From Burkholderiales bacterium (GTDB taxonomy: Bacteria; Pseudomonadota; Gammaproteobacteria; Burkholderiales; Burkholderiaceae_C), in the NCBI GenBank assembly GCA_025350145.1, contig JANXYH010000042.1, positions 1 to 45,556 of the forward strand: 45,556 bases of DNA, given 5' to 3'. Made by a program: the position numbers and the translations under genes. How positions within the stretch are numbered: position 1 is the first letter of the stretch; every line of letters starts with the position of its first letter. The notes under the pieces are model-generated. The model did not search any database. It was not told the origin of the DNA and saw only the letters and a program-made list of their open reading frames with translations. Below, in pieces: positions 26,195 to 35,665 of the stretch.

Positions 26195-27391
26195 ATGCGC
26201 CCGCTGATCGCCCACCCGCCGGCCCAGCCACCGACCCAGTCCTGGCCGCGCCGGCCGGTCGCCCGCCGTGCGGCGTGGCTGGCGCTGACCCTTGCCGTGA
26301 TGCTGCTGCACGGGCTGGCGATGGAGCAGTTGGGCGAGGCGCAAATCGGCTGGGGCATGGGCACGCAGGCGCCGCCGCGGATCGCCGTCAGCTTCGTCAA
26401 AGAGCTGGCCCAGGCAGCGCCAACGCCGCCGCCAGCCCCAGCCCAGCGCCGCCACAGCGGCCGATCCGCCCTGCCGGCCGGCCCGGCCGCGTCCGCGCCG
26501 GGGCCGCAGCCCTTGCCGGCCGCGCCGACGCCGGCCGAGCCTGCCGAGCCTGCGGCCGAAGCTGCCGCCGTCGCCCAGGTCGAGCTGGCCCAGGCTGCGC
26601 CGGTGGCGACTGAGCTGGCGCCGGCAGCGCCGCTGGCGGCCCCGCCTGCGGCCACACTGCCCCAGCCAGCGCTGCCACCGGTGGCTGGTTCAGCCGGGGC
26701 AAGCAGCCCAACGGAGTCAAGCGCGGCGGCCGATTTCAGTTGGCCGCCGTCGACCCGCTTGCGCTTCAAGCTGCTCGGCCATTACCGCGGTCCGCTGCAT
26801 GGCTCGGCCCAGGTCGATTGGTTGCTCGACGGCAGCCGCTACCAGGTGCACCTGGAGACCTCACTGGGGCCGGTGCTGTCGCGCCACATCACCAGCCAGG
26901 GCCTGTTGACGCCGCAGGGCCTGGCGCCGCAACGCTTCGACGGCGAGCAAAGCCTGCTGTTCCGCGCCACCCGGCGCTGGGGCCAGCGCTTCACCCCCGA
27001 GCGCATCACGCTGGCCGATGGCAGGGATGTCGCCGCCTTGCCCGGCACCCAGGACGAGGCCAGCCAGTTTGTCCAACTGACCTGGCTGTTCACCACCCAG
27101 CCCGAGTTGTTGCAGGTGGGCAAATCGGTCGAACTGCCGCTGGCGCTGAACCGGCGGGTGGACCTCTGGACCTACGATGTCGTCGGCCTGGAGACGCTGC
27201 AGTTGCCGTTCGGCCAGGTCAGCACCTTCCATGTCAAGCCGCGGCGCGAGGCCGGCAACGGCGTGATGACGGCCGAAATCTGGTTCGCCCCGTCGCTGCA
27301 GACCCTGCCGGTGCGCATCCTGGTACGCCAGGACGCCGACAGTTGGATCGACCTGACACTTGACAAGCCGCCACTCCAGGCCGAGCGCTGA
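26195..27391 (+). CDS. DUF3108 protein with N-terminal membrane anchor and Pro/Ala-rich linker
   Basis: 398 residues. One transmembrane helix near residues 28-47 ([18 protein letters not shown]) is followed by about 130 residues dominated by Ala, Pro and Glu, a likely extended periplasmic linker like that of TonB. The C-terminal 210 residues (from about [19 protein letters not shown]) form the DUF3108 domain, with [24 protein letters not shown] and a final [17 protein letters not shown]. The domain's function is unknown; beta-rich structure and envelope location are inferred. It lies between the M61 peptidase and an enoyl-CoA hydratase. Confidence 0.87.
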   Translation: MRPLIAHPPAQPPTQSWPRRPVARRAAWLALTLAVMLLHGLAMEQLGEAQIGWGMGTQAPPRIAVSFVKELAQAAPTPPPAPAQRRHSGRSALPAGPAASAPGPQPLPAAPTPAEPAEPAAEAAAVAQVELAQAAPVATELAPAAPLAAPPAATLPQPALPPVAGSAGASSPTESSAAADFSWPPSTRLRFKLLGHYRGPLHGSAQVDWLLDGSRYQVHLETSLGPVLSRHITSQGLLTPQGLAPQRFDGEQSLLFRATRRWGQRFTPERITLADGRDVAALPGTQDEASQFVQLTWLFTTQPELLQVGKSVELPLALNRRVDLWTYDVVGLETLQLPFGQVSTFHVKPRREAGNGVMTAEIWFAPSLQTLPVRILVRQDADSWIDLTLDKPPLQAER

Positions 27392-27420
27392 TTGCCCTGA
27401 CCACTCCACCGAAAGCCGCC

Positions 27421-28212
27421 ATGACTTACGAAACCATCCTCACCGACACCCTTGGCGACGCCAGCGCCCTGCGCACCGGCCTGATCACGCTCCACCGGCC
27501 GAAGCAGCTCAACGCCCTCAACGACCAGTTGATGGACGAACTCGGCGCCGCGCTGGCCGGCTTCGACGCCGACGACGCCATCGGCTGCATCGTCATCACC
27601 GGCAGCGACAAGGCCTTTGCGGCCGGCGCCGACATCGGGGCGATGAAGGACTACGGTTTCATGGATGTCTACAAGCGCGGCTACGTCAGCCGCAACTGGG
27701 AGCACATCCGCCAGATCCGCAAGCCGGTGATCGCGGCGGTGGCCGGTTTTGCCCTGGGCGGCGGCTGCGAGCTGGCGATGATGTGCGACATCGTGATCGC
27801 CGCCGACAACGCCAAGTTCGGCCAGCCCGAGATCAAGCTCGGCCTGATCCCCGGTGCCGGCGGCACCCAGCGCCTGCCGCGCGCCATCGGCAAGGCCAAG
27901 GCGATGGACATGGTCCTGACCTCACGCCTGGTCGGCGCGGTCGAGGCCGAGGCCTCGGGCCTGGTCTCGCGGGTGGTGCCGGCGGCCAGCCTGATGGACG
28001 AGGCCCTGAGCGTGGCTGCCGCGATCTGCGCCCTCAGCCTGCCGATCGCGATGATGGCCAAGGAAAGCGTCAACCGCGCCTTCGAGACCGGCCTGTCGGA
28101 CGGCGTGCTGTTCGAGCGCCGGCTGTTCCACGCCGCCTTTGCCAGCGAGGACAGCAAGGAAGGCATGGACGCCTTCGTGCACAAGCGCAAGCCGGCCTTC
28201 AAGCACCGCTGA
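27421..28212 (+). CDS. Enoyl-CoA hydratase
   Basis: 263 residues of the crotonase superfamily. It hydrates trans-2-enoyl-CoA to 3-hydroxyacyl-CoA in fatty-acid or amino-acid degradation. The oxyanion-hole segments [13 protein letters not shown] and [13 protein letters not shown] are present, and both catalytic glutamates are in place (GGGCELA and [20 protein letters not shown]). These two Glu residues make hydratase more likely than isomerase. There are no other beta-oxidation genes beside it, so the pathway cannot be fixed. It is convergent with lysS. Confidence 0.93.
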   Translation: MTYETILTDTLGDASALRTGLITLHRPKQLNALNDQLMDELGAALAGFDADDAIGCIVITGSDKAFAAGADIGAMKDYGFMDVYKRGYVSRNWEHIRQIRKPVIAAVAGFALGGGCELAMMCDIVIAADNAKFGQPEIKLGLIPGAGGTQRLPRAIGKAKAMDMVLTSRLVGAVEAEASGLVSRVVPAASLMDEALSVAAAICALSLPIAMMAKESVNRAFETGLSDGVLFERRLFHAAFASEDSKEGMDAFVHKRKPAFKHR

Positions 28213-28237
28213 AGCCGCAGCCGGCGATGCCTTTCAG

Positions 28238-28261
28238 CCCTGGTGTCAGCCCTGGTGTCAG
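28238..28261. repeat. 12-bp perfect tandem repeat over the lysS stop codon
   Basis: CCCTGGTGTCAG occurs twice without mismatch (28238-28249, 28250-28261). The lysS stop (TCA at 28258-28260 on this strand) lies in the second copy. The first copy supplies another TGA in the same frame, 12 bases downstream for lysS. Confidence 0.85.
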
Positions 28262-29790
28262 GCCTCGTGGCGCAGCGCTGGAAACAAGATCACGTCGCGG
28301 ATGCTGGGGCTGTCGGTCAGCAGCATGGTCAGCCGGTCGATGCCGATGCCGCAGCCGCCGGTCGGCGGCATGCCGTATTCGAGCGCGCGGATGAAGTCGG
28401 CGTCGTAGTACATCGCCTCCTCATCGCCAGCCTCCTTGTTCGCCGCCTGGGCGCGAAAGCGTGCGGCCTGGTCCTCGGCGTCGTTGAGCTCGGAGAAACC
28501 ATTGGCGTACTCGCGGCCGGTGATGAACAGCTCGAAGCGCTCGGTGACCTGCGGGTTGGCGTCCGAGGCGCGCGCCAGCGGGCTGACCTCGACGGGATAG
28601 TCGACGATATAGGTCGGGTCCCAGAGCTGGGCCTCGACCACCGCCTCGAACAGCCCGAACTGCAACTCGGCCAGCGTCCAGTGCGCCGGCACCGGCTGGC
28701 CGGCGGCCAGGATGCGCTCGCGCAGGACCACAGCGTCGTCGGCCTGGGGCTCGCTCAGGCCGGCATAGCGCAGCAGCGACTGGCGCACCGAGAGGCGGGC
28801 AAAGGGCTGGTCCAGGGCGACCGGCCGGCCGGCGTAGCTGAGTTGCGCCGAGCCGGTGGCGATGCGCGCGGCGTGGCGCAGCACCGTCTCGGTGAAGTCC
28901 ATCAGGTCGTGGTAGTTCCAGTAGGCGGCATAGAACTCCATCATCGTGAACTCGGGGTTGTGGCGAACCGAAATCCCCTCGTTGCGAAAACTGCGGTTGA
29001 TCTCGAACACCCGCTCAAAGCCGCCGACGATCAGCCGCTTGAGGTAAAGCTCGGGCGCGATCCGCAGGAACATCTGCTGGTCGAGCGCGTTGTGGTGGGT
29101 GCTGAAGGGCTTGGCGTTGGCGCCGCCGGGGATCGGGTGCAGCATCGGCGTCTCGACCTCAAGAAACGCATGCTCGACCATGAAGCTGCGGATCGCGCTC
29201 AAGACCTTGCTGCGGGCGACGAAGCGGCTGCGTGCGGCGTCGTCGGTGATCAGGTCGACATAGCGCTGACGGTACTTCTGCTCCTGGTCGGCCAGGCCGT
29301 GGAACTTGTCGGGCAAGGGGCGCAGGCTCTTGGTCAACAGCCGCAGTTGGCTGACCCGCAGCGACAGCTCGCCGGTCTTGGTCTTGAACAGCGCGCCGCT
29401 GGCGGCGACGATATCGCCCAGGTCCCAGCGCTTGAAGGCCTCGTAGACCGCCTGCCCGACCAGTTCCTTGCTGATGAAGAGCTGGATCCGGCCATGGGTC
29501 TTGCCCAATGAACCGTCCTGCAGGGTGGCGAAGCTGGCCTTGCCCATCACCCGCTTGAGCATCATCCGCCCGGCCAGCGCGACGCTGATCTGCTGCGGCT
29601 CCAACTCGGCGTTGTCGGTCTCGGCGTAGCGGTGCTGCAGGTCGGCGGCGTGGTGGCTGGGCTTGAAGTCGTTGGGAAATGCCGGGCCCTGGGCACGGAT
29701 CGCGGCGAGCTTGTCGCGCCGCTCGGCGACCAGCTTGTGGTCGTCGGCCGCAGGGGCGGGGCTGGGGGTGTCGGTGGGGTGGGCGGTCAT
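28258..29790 (-). CDS. lysS: Lysyl-tRNA synthetase, class II
   Basis: 510 residues, normal for bacterial LysRS. It charges tRNA-Lys. The N-terminal OB-fold anticodon domain includes [18 protein letters not shown]. Class II motif 2 is seen in [20 protein letters not shown], and motif 3 in [16 protein letters not shown] followed by IRDVILFP. The ending LFPALRHEA is intact. The ATG at 29790 is the first in a good position, preceded on this strand by an AT-richer gap with TACAAT at 29841-29836. A 12-bp tandem repeat overlaps the stop codon. Confidence 0.97.
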   Translation of the reverse strand: MTAHPTDTPSPAPAADDHKLVAERRDKLAAIRAQGPAFPNDFKPSHHAADLQHRYAETDNAELEPQQISVALAGRMMLKRVMGKASFATLQDGSLGKTHGRIQLFISKELVGQAVYEAFKRWDLGDIVAASGALFKTKTGELSLRVSQLRLLTKSLRPLPDKFHGLADQEQKYRQRYVDLITDDAARSRFVARSKVLSAIRSFMVEHAFLEVETPMLHPIPGGANAKPFSTHHNALDQQMFLRIAPELYLKRLIVGGFERVFEINRSFRNEGISVRHNPEFTMMEFYAAYWNYHDLMDFTETVLRHAARIATGSAQLSYAGRPVALDQPFARLSVRQSLLRYAGLSEPQADDAVVLRERILAAGQPVPAHWTLAELQFGLFEAVVEAQLWDPTYIVDYPVEVSPLARASDANPQVTERFELFITGREYANGFSELNDAEDQAARFRAQAANKEAGDEEAMYYDADFIRALEYGMPPTGGCGIGIDRLTMLLTDSPSIRDVILFPALRHEA

Positions 29791-29835
29791 CTCAGGGGCG
29801 CAGCCACAGGCCAGCGCTGCGGCGGCAAACCGCGA

Positions 29836-29861
29836 ATTGTAGGCAGGGCTTGGCCGATAAT
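29836..29861. promoter_or_regulatory. Divergent promoter region, lysS and the polysaccharide locus
   Basis: In the 115-base gap between lysS and the wbpB-like gene, TACAAT (29841-29836, - strand) could be the lysS -10. GATAAT (29856-29861, + strand) could be that of the polysaccharide genes. Neither has a good -35 at 16-18 bases, so this is a tentative call. Confidence 0.35.
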
Positions 29862-29905
29862 TCGGCCTCGACTCGGCCTTGCCCTTCCACCTTCCGCACC
29901 GCTCT

Positions 29906-30979
29906 ATGTACCTGCGTCACGCCCCCGTCATCGACCGCAAGCTGCGCTTCGCCCTGGCCGGATGCGGGCGCATCGCAACGAACCATTGGCAGGCGATGGT
30001 CGAGCATGCCGAGAACGTCGAACTGGTCGCCGCCTGCGACCCCGATCCGGTGGCGCTGGCGGCCATGACCGAGCGCAGCGGCGCCAGCGGTTTCGCCGCC
30101 TACGGCCAGATGCTGGCCGCCGCCGCCGATCTGGGCGGCATCGACTGCGTGGTCCTGACCACGCCCAGCGGCCTGCACCCCCAGCAAGCGATAGACGCGG
30201 CCGGCGCCGGTCTGCATGTCATGACTGAAAAGCCCATGGCCACGCGCTGGGCCGACGGCCTGGCGATGGTCAAGGCCTGCGACGAGGCCGGGGTGCGGCT
30301 GTTCGTGGTCAAGCAGAACCGCCACAACCGCAGCTTGCAGTTGCTGCGCCGGGCGATCCAGGCCGGGCGCTTCGGCCGCATCTACATGGTCACGGTGAAT
30401 GTTTTCTGGGCCCGGCCGCAGAGCTACTACGACTCGGCCGCCTGGCGTGGCACCTGGGAGTTCGACGGCGGCGCGTTCATGAACCAGGCCAGCCACTACA
30501 TCGACCTGCTGGACTGGCTGATCGGCCCGGTCGAGAGCGTGATGGCCTACACCGGCACGCTGGCCCGGCACATCGAGGTCGAGGACACCGGGGTGGCGGC
30601 GCTGCGCTGGCGCAACGGCGCGATGGGCTCGGTCAACGTCACCATGCTGGCCCACCCGAAGAACTTCGAAGGCTCGATCACGGTGCTGGGCGAGCAGGGC
30701 ACGGTGCGCATAGCCGGCGTCGCGGTCAACCGCATCGAGCACTGGGAGTTTGCCCAGGGCCATGCGATGGACGCCGAGCGCGACGCCGCCAGTTACGCCA
30801 CCGCCTCGGTCTACGGCCACGGCCACCCGCTGTACTACGACAACGTGCTGCGCACCCTGCGCGGCCAGTGCGAGCCCGACACCGATGGCCGCGAGGGCCT
30901 GAAAAGCCTGGAGCTGCTGGTGGCGATGTACCGCTCCGCGCGCGATGGCGCCAAGGTCAACCTGCCGCTGGACTATTGA
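29906..30979 (+). CDS. wbpB: Gfo/Idh/MocA-family oxidoreductase, WbpB-like UDP-GlcNAcA 3-dehydrogenase
   Basis: 357 residues from the ATG at 29906. A Rossmann motif, [16 protein letters not shown], is followed by the catalytic EKP ([13 protein letters not shown]) and the C-terminal [28 protein letters not shown] segment, read in parts. Being first in an uninterrupted series with a WbpD-like acetyltransferase and a WbpE-like aminotransferase, it fits the NAD-dependent oxidation of the C3 hydroxyl of UDP-GlcNAc uronic acid. The WbpB assignment rests on that context as well as on sequence. It begins the surface polysaccharide locus, just after lysS on the other strand. Confidence 0.88.
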   Translation: MYLRHAPVIDRKLRFALAGCGRIATNHWQAMVEHAENVELVAACDPDPVALAAMTERSGASGFAAYGQMLAAAADLGGIDCVVLTTPSGLHPQQAIDAAGAGLHVMTEKPMATRWADGLAMVKACDEAGVRLFVVKQNRHNRSLQLLRRAIQAGRFGRIYMVTVNVFWARPQSYYDSAAWRGTWEFDGGAFMNQASHYIDLLDWLIGPVESVMAYTGTLARHIEVEDTGVAALRWRNGAMGSVNVTMLAHPKNFEGSITVLGEQGTVRIAGVAVNRIEHWEFAQGHAMDAERDAASYATASVYGHGHPLYYDNVLRTLRGQCEPDTDGREGLKSLELLVAMYRSARDGAKVNLPLDY

Positions 30980-30981
30980 GC

Positions 30982-31560
30982 GTGGGCGCCAGCATCCACC
31001 CCTCGGCCATCGTCGACGCAGGCGCGCAGCTCGGCGACGGCTGCCGGGTCTGGCACTTCGCCCACATCAGCGCCGGTGCCCGCATCGGCCCGGGCTGCTC
31101 CTTCGGCCAGGGCGTGTACGTCGGCAACGACGTGCAGATCGGCGCCAACGTCAAGGTCCAGAACAACGTCTCGGTCTACGACGCGGTGACGCTCGAAGAC
31201 GACGTGTTCTGCGGCCCGAGCATGGTCTTCACCAATGTCCACAACCCGCGTGCGGCGGTGCTGCGCAAGGCCGAATACCGGCGCACCCTGGTGCGCCGCG
31301 GGGCGACGCTGGGCGCCAACTGCACCATCGTCTGCGGCAGCACCGTCGGTGAATACGCCTTCGTCGGTGCCGGCGCGGTCGTCAGCCGCGATGTGCCGGC
31401 CTTCGCCCTGGTGCTGGGCGTGCCGGCGCGGCGGGTCGGCTGGATGAGCCGGCATGGCCAGCGCCTGGCCCTGCCCGCGTCTGGCCAGGCCGAGGCGGTC
31501 TGCCCGGCCACCGCCGAGCGTTACCGCTTGAGCGGCGACCGCCTCAGCCTGCTCGACTGA
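30982..31560 (+). CDS. wbpD: WbpD-like UDP-2-acetamido-3-amino-glucuronate N-acetyltransferase
   Basis: 192 residues from the GTG at 30982, two bases after the upstream stop. The protein is a left-handed beta-helix of hexapeptide repeats ([39 protein letters not shown] and similar), with [18 protein letters not shown] in a loop and the end [16 protein letters not shown]. This is the WbpD/WlbB arrangement. It would acetylate the 3-amino group made by the neighbouring WbpB/WbpE pair. The last 30 residues are a less conserved tail. Confidence 0.9.
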   Translation: MGASIHPSAIVDAGAQLGDGCRVWHFAHISAGARIGPGCSFGQGVYVGNDVQIGANVKVQNNVSVYDAVTLEDDVFCGPSMVFTNVHNPRAAVLRKAEYRRTLVRRGATLGANCTIVCGSTVGEYAFVGAGAVVSRDVPAFALVLGVPARRVGWMSRHGQRLALPASGQAEAVCPATAERYRLSGDRLSLLD

Positions 31561-31565
31561 AGCCC

Positions 31566-32693
31566 ATGCAATTCACCGACTTGAAGGCCCAGTACGCGGC
31601 GCTGAAGACCGCCATCGACGCCCGCATCCAGCGTGTCCTCGACCATGGCCAGTACATCATGGGCCCCGAGGTCGCCGAGATGGAATCGGCGCTGGCGGGC
31701 TTGACCGGCGCGCCGCACTGCGTGGCCGTGGCCAGCGGCACCGAGGCCTTGCTGATCGCGCTGCTGGCGATTGGCCTGAAGCCCGGCGACGAGGTCATCA
31801 CCACGCCCTTCACCTTCGCCGCCACCGCCGAAGTCATCGCCCTGCTCGGCGGCGTGCCGGTGTACGTGGACATCGAGCCCGACACCTGCAACATCGACGC
31901 CAGCCTGGTCGAGGCGGCAATCAGCCCGCGCACCCGGGCGATCATGCCGGTCAGCCTCTACGGCCAGGTCGCCGACATGGCCGAGCTCAATGCCATCGCC
32001 GGTCGCCACGGCCTGATCGTGGTCGAAGACGCGGCGCAGAGCCTGGGCGCCAGCTACCAGGGTCGGCGCAGCGGCAACCTCTCGACCCTCGCCTGCACCA
32101 GCTTCTTCCCGAGCAAGCCGCTGGGCTGCTATGGCGACGGCGGGGCGCTGTTCACCGCCGACTCGGGCCTGGCCCGGGCGGCGCGCGAGATCCGTGTCCA
32201 CGGCCAATCGGGCCGCTACCACCACACCCGCATCGGCGTCGGCGGGCGCATGGACACCCTGCAATGCGCGGTGGTGCTGGCCAAGCTGCAACGCTTTGAC
32301 TGGGAGCTGGAGCGGCGACGGGCGCTGGGCACGCGCTATGGCCAATTGATCGCCGCCAGTGGCGCGCCGATCGAATTGCTGGGGCTGCGGCCCGACCGCG
32401 ATTGCGTCTGGGCCCAGTACACCGTGGTGCTCGACCACCGGGCGGCGGTGCAGCAAGCGCTGCACGCCGCCGCCATCCCCAGCGCCGTGCATTACCCCAA
32501 GCCGCTGCACCACCAGCCGGCATTTGCCGCCGGCCACGACCCGGCCGCTCACCCGCACAGCATCCGCGCTGCGCAGCGGGTGCTGAGCCTGCCGATGAGC
32601 GCCGACCTGAGCGAGGCCGACCAGGACCGGGTGGTGGCCGCCTTGGTCGCGGCGGTCGAATCTGCCGCCAGCGCCCAGCCCGTGACGGTCTGA
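31566..32693 (+). CDS. wbpE: WbpE-like sugar aminotransferase (DegT/DnrJ/EryC1/StrS)
   Basis: 375 residues. A PLP-dependent aminotransferase that puts an amino group on the 3-keto sugar produced by WbpB. Marks: MQFTDLKAQYAALK, GQYIMGPEVAEME, VASGTEALLIALLA, VVEDAAQSLGA, the PLP-binding Lys in SFFPSKPLGCYGDGGAL, and the end LHHQPAF with LSLPMSADLSEADQ. It starts five bases after wbpD. WbpA (makes the uronic acid) and WbpI (2-epimerase) are not in the window. Confidence 0.92.
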   Translation: MQFTDLKAQYAALKTAIDARIQRVLDHGQYIMGPEVAEMESALAGLTGAPHCVAVASGTEALLIALLAIGLKPGDEVITTPFTFAATAEVIALLGGVPVYVDIEPDTCNIDASLVEAAISPRTRAIMPVSLYGQVADMAELNAIAGRHGLIVVEDAAQSLGASYQGRRSGNLSTLACTSFFPSKPLGCYGDGGALFTADSGLARAAREIRVHGQSGRYHHTRIGVGGRMDTLQCAVVLAKLQRFDWELERRRALGTRYGQLIAASGAPIELLGLRPDRDCVWAQYTVVLDHRAAVQQALHAAAIPSAVHYPKPLHHQPAFAAGHDPAAHPHSIRAAQRVLSLPMSADLSEADQDRVVAALVAAVESAASAQPVTV

Positions 32694-32712
32694 GCCCGGC
32701 GGCCCGTCACGC

Positions 32713-33990
32713 ATGGCCGCCGCCAAGCTCAGGCCCAACCCCGCCCCCACCGGCGGGCTGCTGCGCGCCACCCTGACCTTGCTCGGCGGCGGCGCACTGG
32801 CGCAGGCCCTGCCGCTGCTGCTCGGGCCTTGGCTGACGCGGCTGTACAGCCCGGCCGAGTTCGGCCAATACCACCTCTTTGCTGCGGTCGCGGCCAATCT
32901 CGGTGTGGTCGCCTGCGCGCGCTACGAGTTCGCCCTGCCGCTGGCCGCCGATGGCCACGAGGCGGACCTGCTGCGCCGCCTGTGCCTGCGCATCCTGGCC
33001 CTGGCGGTGGGCCTGAGCGCCTGCGCCGGATTGGCCTGGTCGCTGCTGTCAGGCCAGCGCTGGCCGCTGTGGCTGCCGCTGGCCGTGGGCGTGCTCGGCG
33101 GGCTGTCATTGGCCACGCTGCAGGCCACCCGCGCCCAAGCCTTTGCCGCACTGGCCGGTGCCCGCGTCGCCCAGCACGGCGGCGCGGCGGTGGCGCAGGT
33201 GCTGGCCGGGCTGTCGCAACTGGGCCTGCATGGCCTGATCGCCGCGCCCATCGCCGCCGCCGCCGCCGCCTGGGCCCTGCTGCGCACCGCACCCAGCCCG
33301 GCGGCCCACGCTAGCGCCGGTGATTTGATCGCCACCGCCCGGCGCTGGCGCGAATTCCCGCTGCTCAACACCCCCCACGCCTTTTTGGGCGCGCTCCAGG
33401 ACAGCCTGACGCTGGCGCTGGTGGCGGCCAGCCTGGGCGCGGGCGCGGCCGGCGCCTGGGGCCTGGCGATGCGCTACCTCAAGGCGCCGGCCACGCTGGT
33501 CGGGGGCGCCCTGTCGCAGGCGCTGTACCCGAGCCTGGCGCAATCCGGCGCCGGCCCGACCGCGGCCTCGCGCGCCGTCGTCCGCCGCGCCATGCTGAGC
33601 CTGGCCCTGATCGCCGCCCCGCTGGTGGCGCTGCTGCTGGGCTGGGCGCCCGAGGCCTTCGCCTGGGCCTTCGGCGCGGCTTGGCGCGACGCCGGTGAAC
33701 TGGCCCGGGCGCTGGCGCTGTACGTCGGCCTGCATTTCGTCGCCTCGCCGCTGGCGGTGGTGACCATGGCCTGGCAGGCGCAGGCCTGGGCGCTGCGCCT
33801 GGCCCTGGTCGGGCAGATCGGCTTCGTCGCCGCGCTGGCGCTGGGCCTGAGCCTGGGCGACCTGGCCGCCGCCGGCTGGGCGGTCTCGGCCGCGACCGCG
33901 CTGTACTTCGGCTACTACTTCTGGAAACTGGCGACCTGGCCGCTGGCTGCGGGGCCGAGCACCACGCCAGCGGCGGAGCCCGCCGCATGA
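32713..33990 (+). CDS. Wzx-like polysaccharide flippase / lipopolysaccharide biosynthesis protein
   Basis: 425 residues, very hydrophobic, about twelve predicted helices. The N-terminus (LGGGALAQALPLLLGPWLTRLYSPAEFGQY) and CARYEFALPLA are typical of the MATE/MOP polysaccharide exporter family. It probably flips an undecaprenyl-linked repeat unit to the periplasm. No Wzy polymerase or Wzz was recognised here, so the later steps are encoded elsewhere or are not Wzy-dependent. Its stop overlaps the next start (ATGA at 33987-33990). Confidence 0.88.
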   Translation: MAAAKLRPNPAPTGGLLRATLTLLGGGALAQALPLLLGPWLTRLYSPAEFGQYHLFAAVAANLGVVACARYEFALPLAADGHEADLLRRLCLRILALAVGLSACAGLAWSLLSGQRWPLWLPLAVGVLGGLSLATLQATRAQAFAALAGARVAQHGGAAVAQVLAGLSQLGLHGLIAAPIAAAAAAWALLRTAPSPAAHASAGDLIATARRWREFPLLNTPHAFLGALQDSLTLALVAASLGAGAAGAWGLAMRYLKAPATLVGGALSQALYPSLAQSGAGPTAASRAVVRRAMLSLALIAAPLVALLLGWAPEAFAWAFGAAWRDAGELARALALYVGLHFVASPLAVVTMAWQAQAWALRLALVGQIGFVAALALGLSLGDLAAAGWAVSAATALYFGYYFWKLATWPLAAGPSTTPAAEPAA

Positions 33991-34589
33991 GCCTGGCCCT
34001 GCGCGCCGCCGTCAACCGCCTGCGCCGCTGGTTGGCCCGGCTGCTCTGGCACCGCATGCTGTTCGGCGAGCGTTCGCAGGGCCGCTGGCGGCCGCACAGC
34101 CGGATCGCGCCCTCGACCTGCATCGAGCATGAAGACCGGCTGGAGCTGGGCGACCATGTCTTCATCGGCCCGTACAACTTCATCGAGGCCAGCGCCGGGG
34201 TGCGCCTGGGCGAGGGCGTGCAGATCAGCCACCACGCCAGCATCGTCAGCCACAGCTCGCACCGGGCGCAGCGCCTGCTCGGGCCGCGCTATGTCGACTG
34301 GCAAGGGCCGCGCCCGGGCTGGGTCAGCGCGCCGGTGGTGGTGGGCGCCTACAGCTTCATCGGCCCGCACAGCCTGATCGAGGCCGGCAGCGTGCTTGGC
34401 AAGGGCAGCCTGGTGCGCGCCGGCAGCGTGGTGCGCGGCCAGTTCCCCGACCACGCGGTGCTGGCCGGCAACCCGGCGGTGGTGGTCGGCGACGCGCGAG
34501 CAGCCGACGCCGCTTGGCTGGCGCGCTACCCCGAGTTGCGCGCCGGCTATGACGCCTGGGCCGGCCAGCTTGCCGCGCCGGAGCGGTGA
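33987..34589 (+). CDS. Hexapeptide-repeat (LbH) acyltransferase
   Basis: 200 residues. After a basic, amphipathic N-terminus (RLRRWLARLLWHRMLFG), hexapeptide repeats form a left-handed beta-helix: IAPSTCIEHEDRLELGDHVFIG, VRLGEGVQISHHASIVSHSS and VVVGAYSFIGPHSLIEAGSV, each read in parts. The conserved NPAVVVGD closes the domain. It is a probable O- or N-acetyltransferase of a sugar in the polysaccharide, but the acceptor is unknown. It overlaps the flippase gene by four bases and the next gene by one. Confidence 0.87.
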   Translation: MSLALRAAVNRLRRWLARLLWHRMLFGERSQGRWRPHSRIAPSTCIEHEDRLELGDHVFIGPYNFIEASAGVRLGEGVQISHHASIVSHSSHRAQRLLGPRYVDWQGPRPGWVSAPVVVGAYSFIGPHSLIEAGSVLGKGSLVRAGSVVRGQFPDHAVLAGNPAVVVGDARAADAAWLARYPELRAGYDAWAGQLAAPER

Positions 34590-35665
34590 TGAAGCTGGTG
34601 CTGATCGGCGACGGCGACAGCCCGCATCTGCTCAAGTGGGCGCTGGCGCTGGCGCCCAGGGTCAGCCTCTACGCGGTCTCGTCGCGTGGCTTTCTGCCCG
34701 GCTTCGACGCCGCCGTGCCGGCCGCGCGGCGCCTGGCGCTGAACACCGCGCCGCGCTTTGCCGGCGGCAACGCGGCGCTGCTGCGCTGCCTGCCGCGCGT
34801 CGCCGCCTGGCTGGACGCGGTCCAGCCGGATTGGCTGCATGCCCACTACCTCAGCTCGCACGGCAGCCTGGCCTGGCTGGCGCGCCGGCTGTGGCGGCTG
34901 CCGGCGCGCATCGTCGGCTCGGCCTGGGGCTCGGACATCCTGGTCACGCCCGAGCGCAGCCTGGCGATGCGCTGGCTGACCCGGCGGGTGCTGCGCGCCT
35001 GTGCCCTGACCACCAGCGATTCGCAGCACATGGCGCAGCGCATGCGTGCCCTGGGCGCGGGCGAGGTGATGTGCTTTCCCTTCGGCCTGGAGGCACTGCC
35101 CGAGCGGACGACTCAAGCACTGCCCTACCGCTTCTTTGCCAACCGCGGCCTGGAGCCCATCTACGCGCCGCAGCGGGTGCTGGCGGCCTTTGGCGCGATG
35201 GCCCGGGCCTGGCCCGTGGCCGAACTGGTGGTCGCCCACCAGGGCTCGCTGCTGCCGGCGCTGCAGGCCCAGGCGGCGGCGGCCGGGCTGGCGCGGCGGG
35301 TGCGCTTCGTCGGCCGGCTCGACGCCCAGGCGCAGGCCCGGGAATATGCCCAGGCGCGCTGGTACCTGAGCCTGCCGGCCAGCGATTCGGTCTCGGTCTC
35401 GGTGCTGGAGGCGATGGCCCACGGCTGCATTCCGATCCTGTCCGATCTGCCGGCCAACCGCGAGCTGGTGCGCGACGGCGATAACGGCCTGATCCTGGCC
35501 GACGCCGCCCTGCCCAGCGCGGACATGCTGGCGCCGCTGGCCGACCGCGCCGAGGCCATTGCCCGCGCCAACCGCGCCTGGGTCGCCGAACATGCGCTGT
35601 TCGGGCCGGCGGTCGAGCGTTTCGTCGCACGGCTGGCCGAACTGCAAGGCCAGCGCCGGCCATGA
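34589..35665 (+). CDS. Glycosyltransferase family 4
   Basis: 358 residues from the ATG at 34589 (TGATG overlap with the upstream stop). GT-B fold: the N-terminal half begins MKLVLIGDGDSPHLLKWALAL and has WLHAHYLSSHGSLAWLA. The C-terminal half has the nucleotide-sugar site SLPASDSVSVSVLEAMAHGCIPILSD, read in parts, with the E-x7-E-like spacing around SVSVLEAMAHG. It transfers a sugar of unknown type during assembly of the repeat unit. Cytoplasmic or membrane-associated; no transmembrane helix. Confidence 0.88.
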   Translation: MKLVLIGDGDSPHLLKWALALAPRVSLYAVSSRGFLPGFDAAVPAARRLALNTAPRFAGGNAALLRCLPRVAAWLDAVQPDWLHAHYLSSHGSLAWLARRLWRLPARIVGSAWGSDILVTPERSLAMRWLTRRVLRACALTTSDSQHMAQRMRALGAGEVMCFPFGLEALPERTTQALPYRFFANRGLEPIYAPQRVLAAFGAMARAWPVAELVVAHQGSLLPALQAQAAAAGLARRVRFVGRLDAQAQAREYAQARWYLSLPASDSVSVSVLEAMAHGCIPILSDLPANRELVRDGDNGLILADAALPSADMLAPLADRAEAIARANRAWVAEHALFGPAVERFVARLAELQGQRRP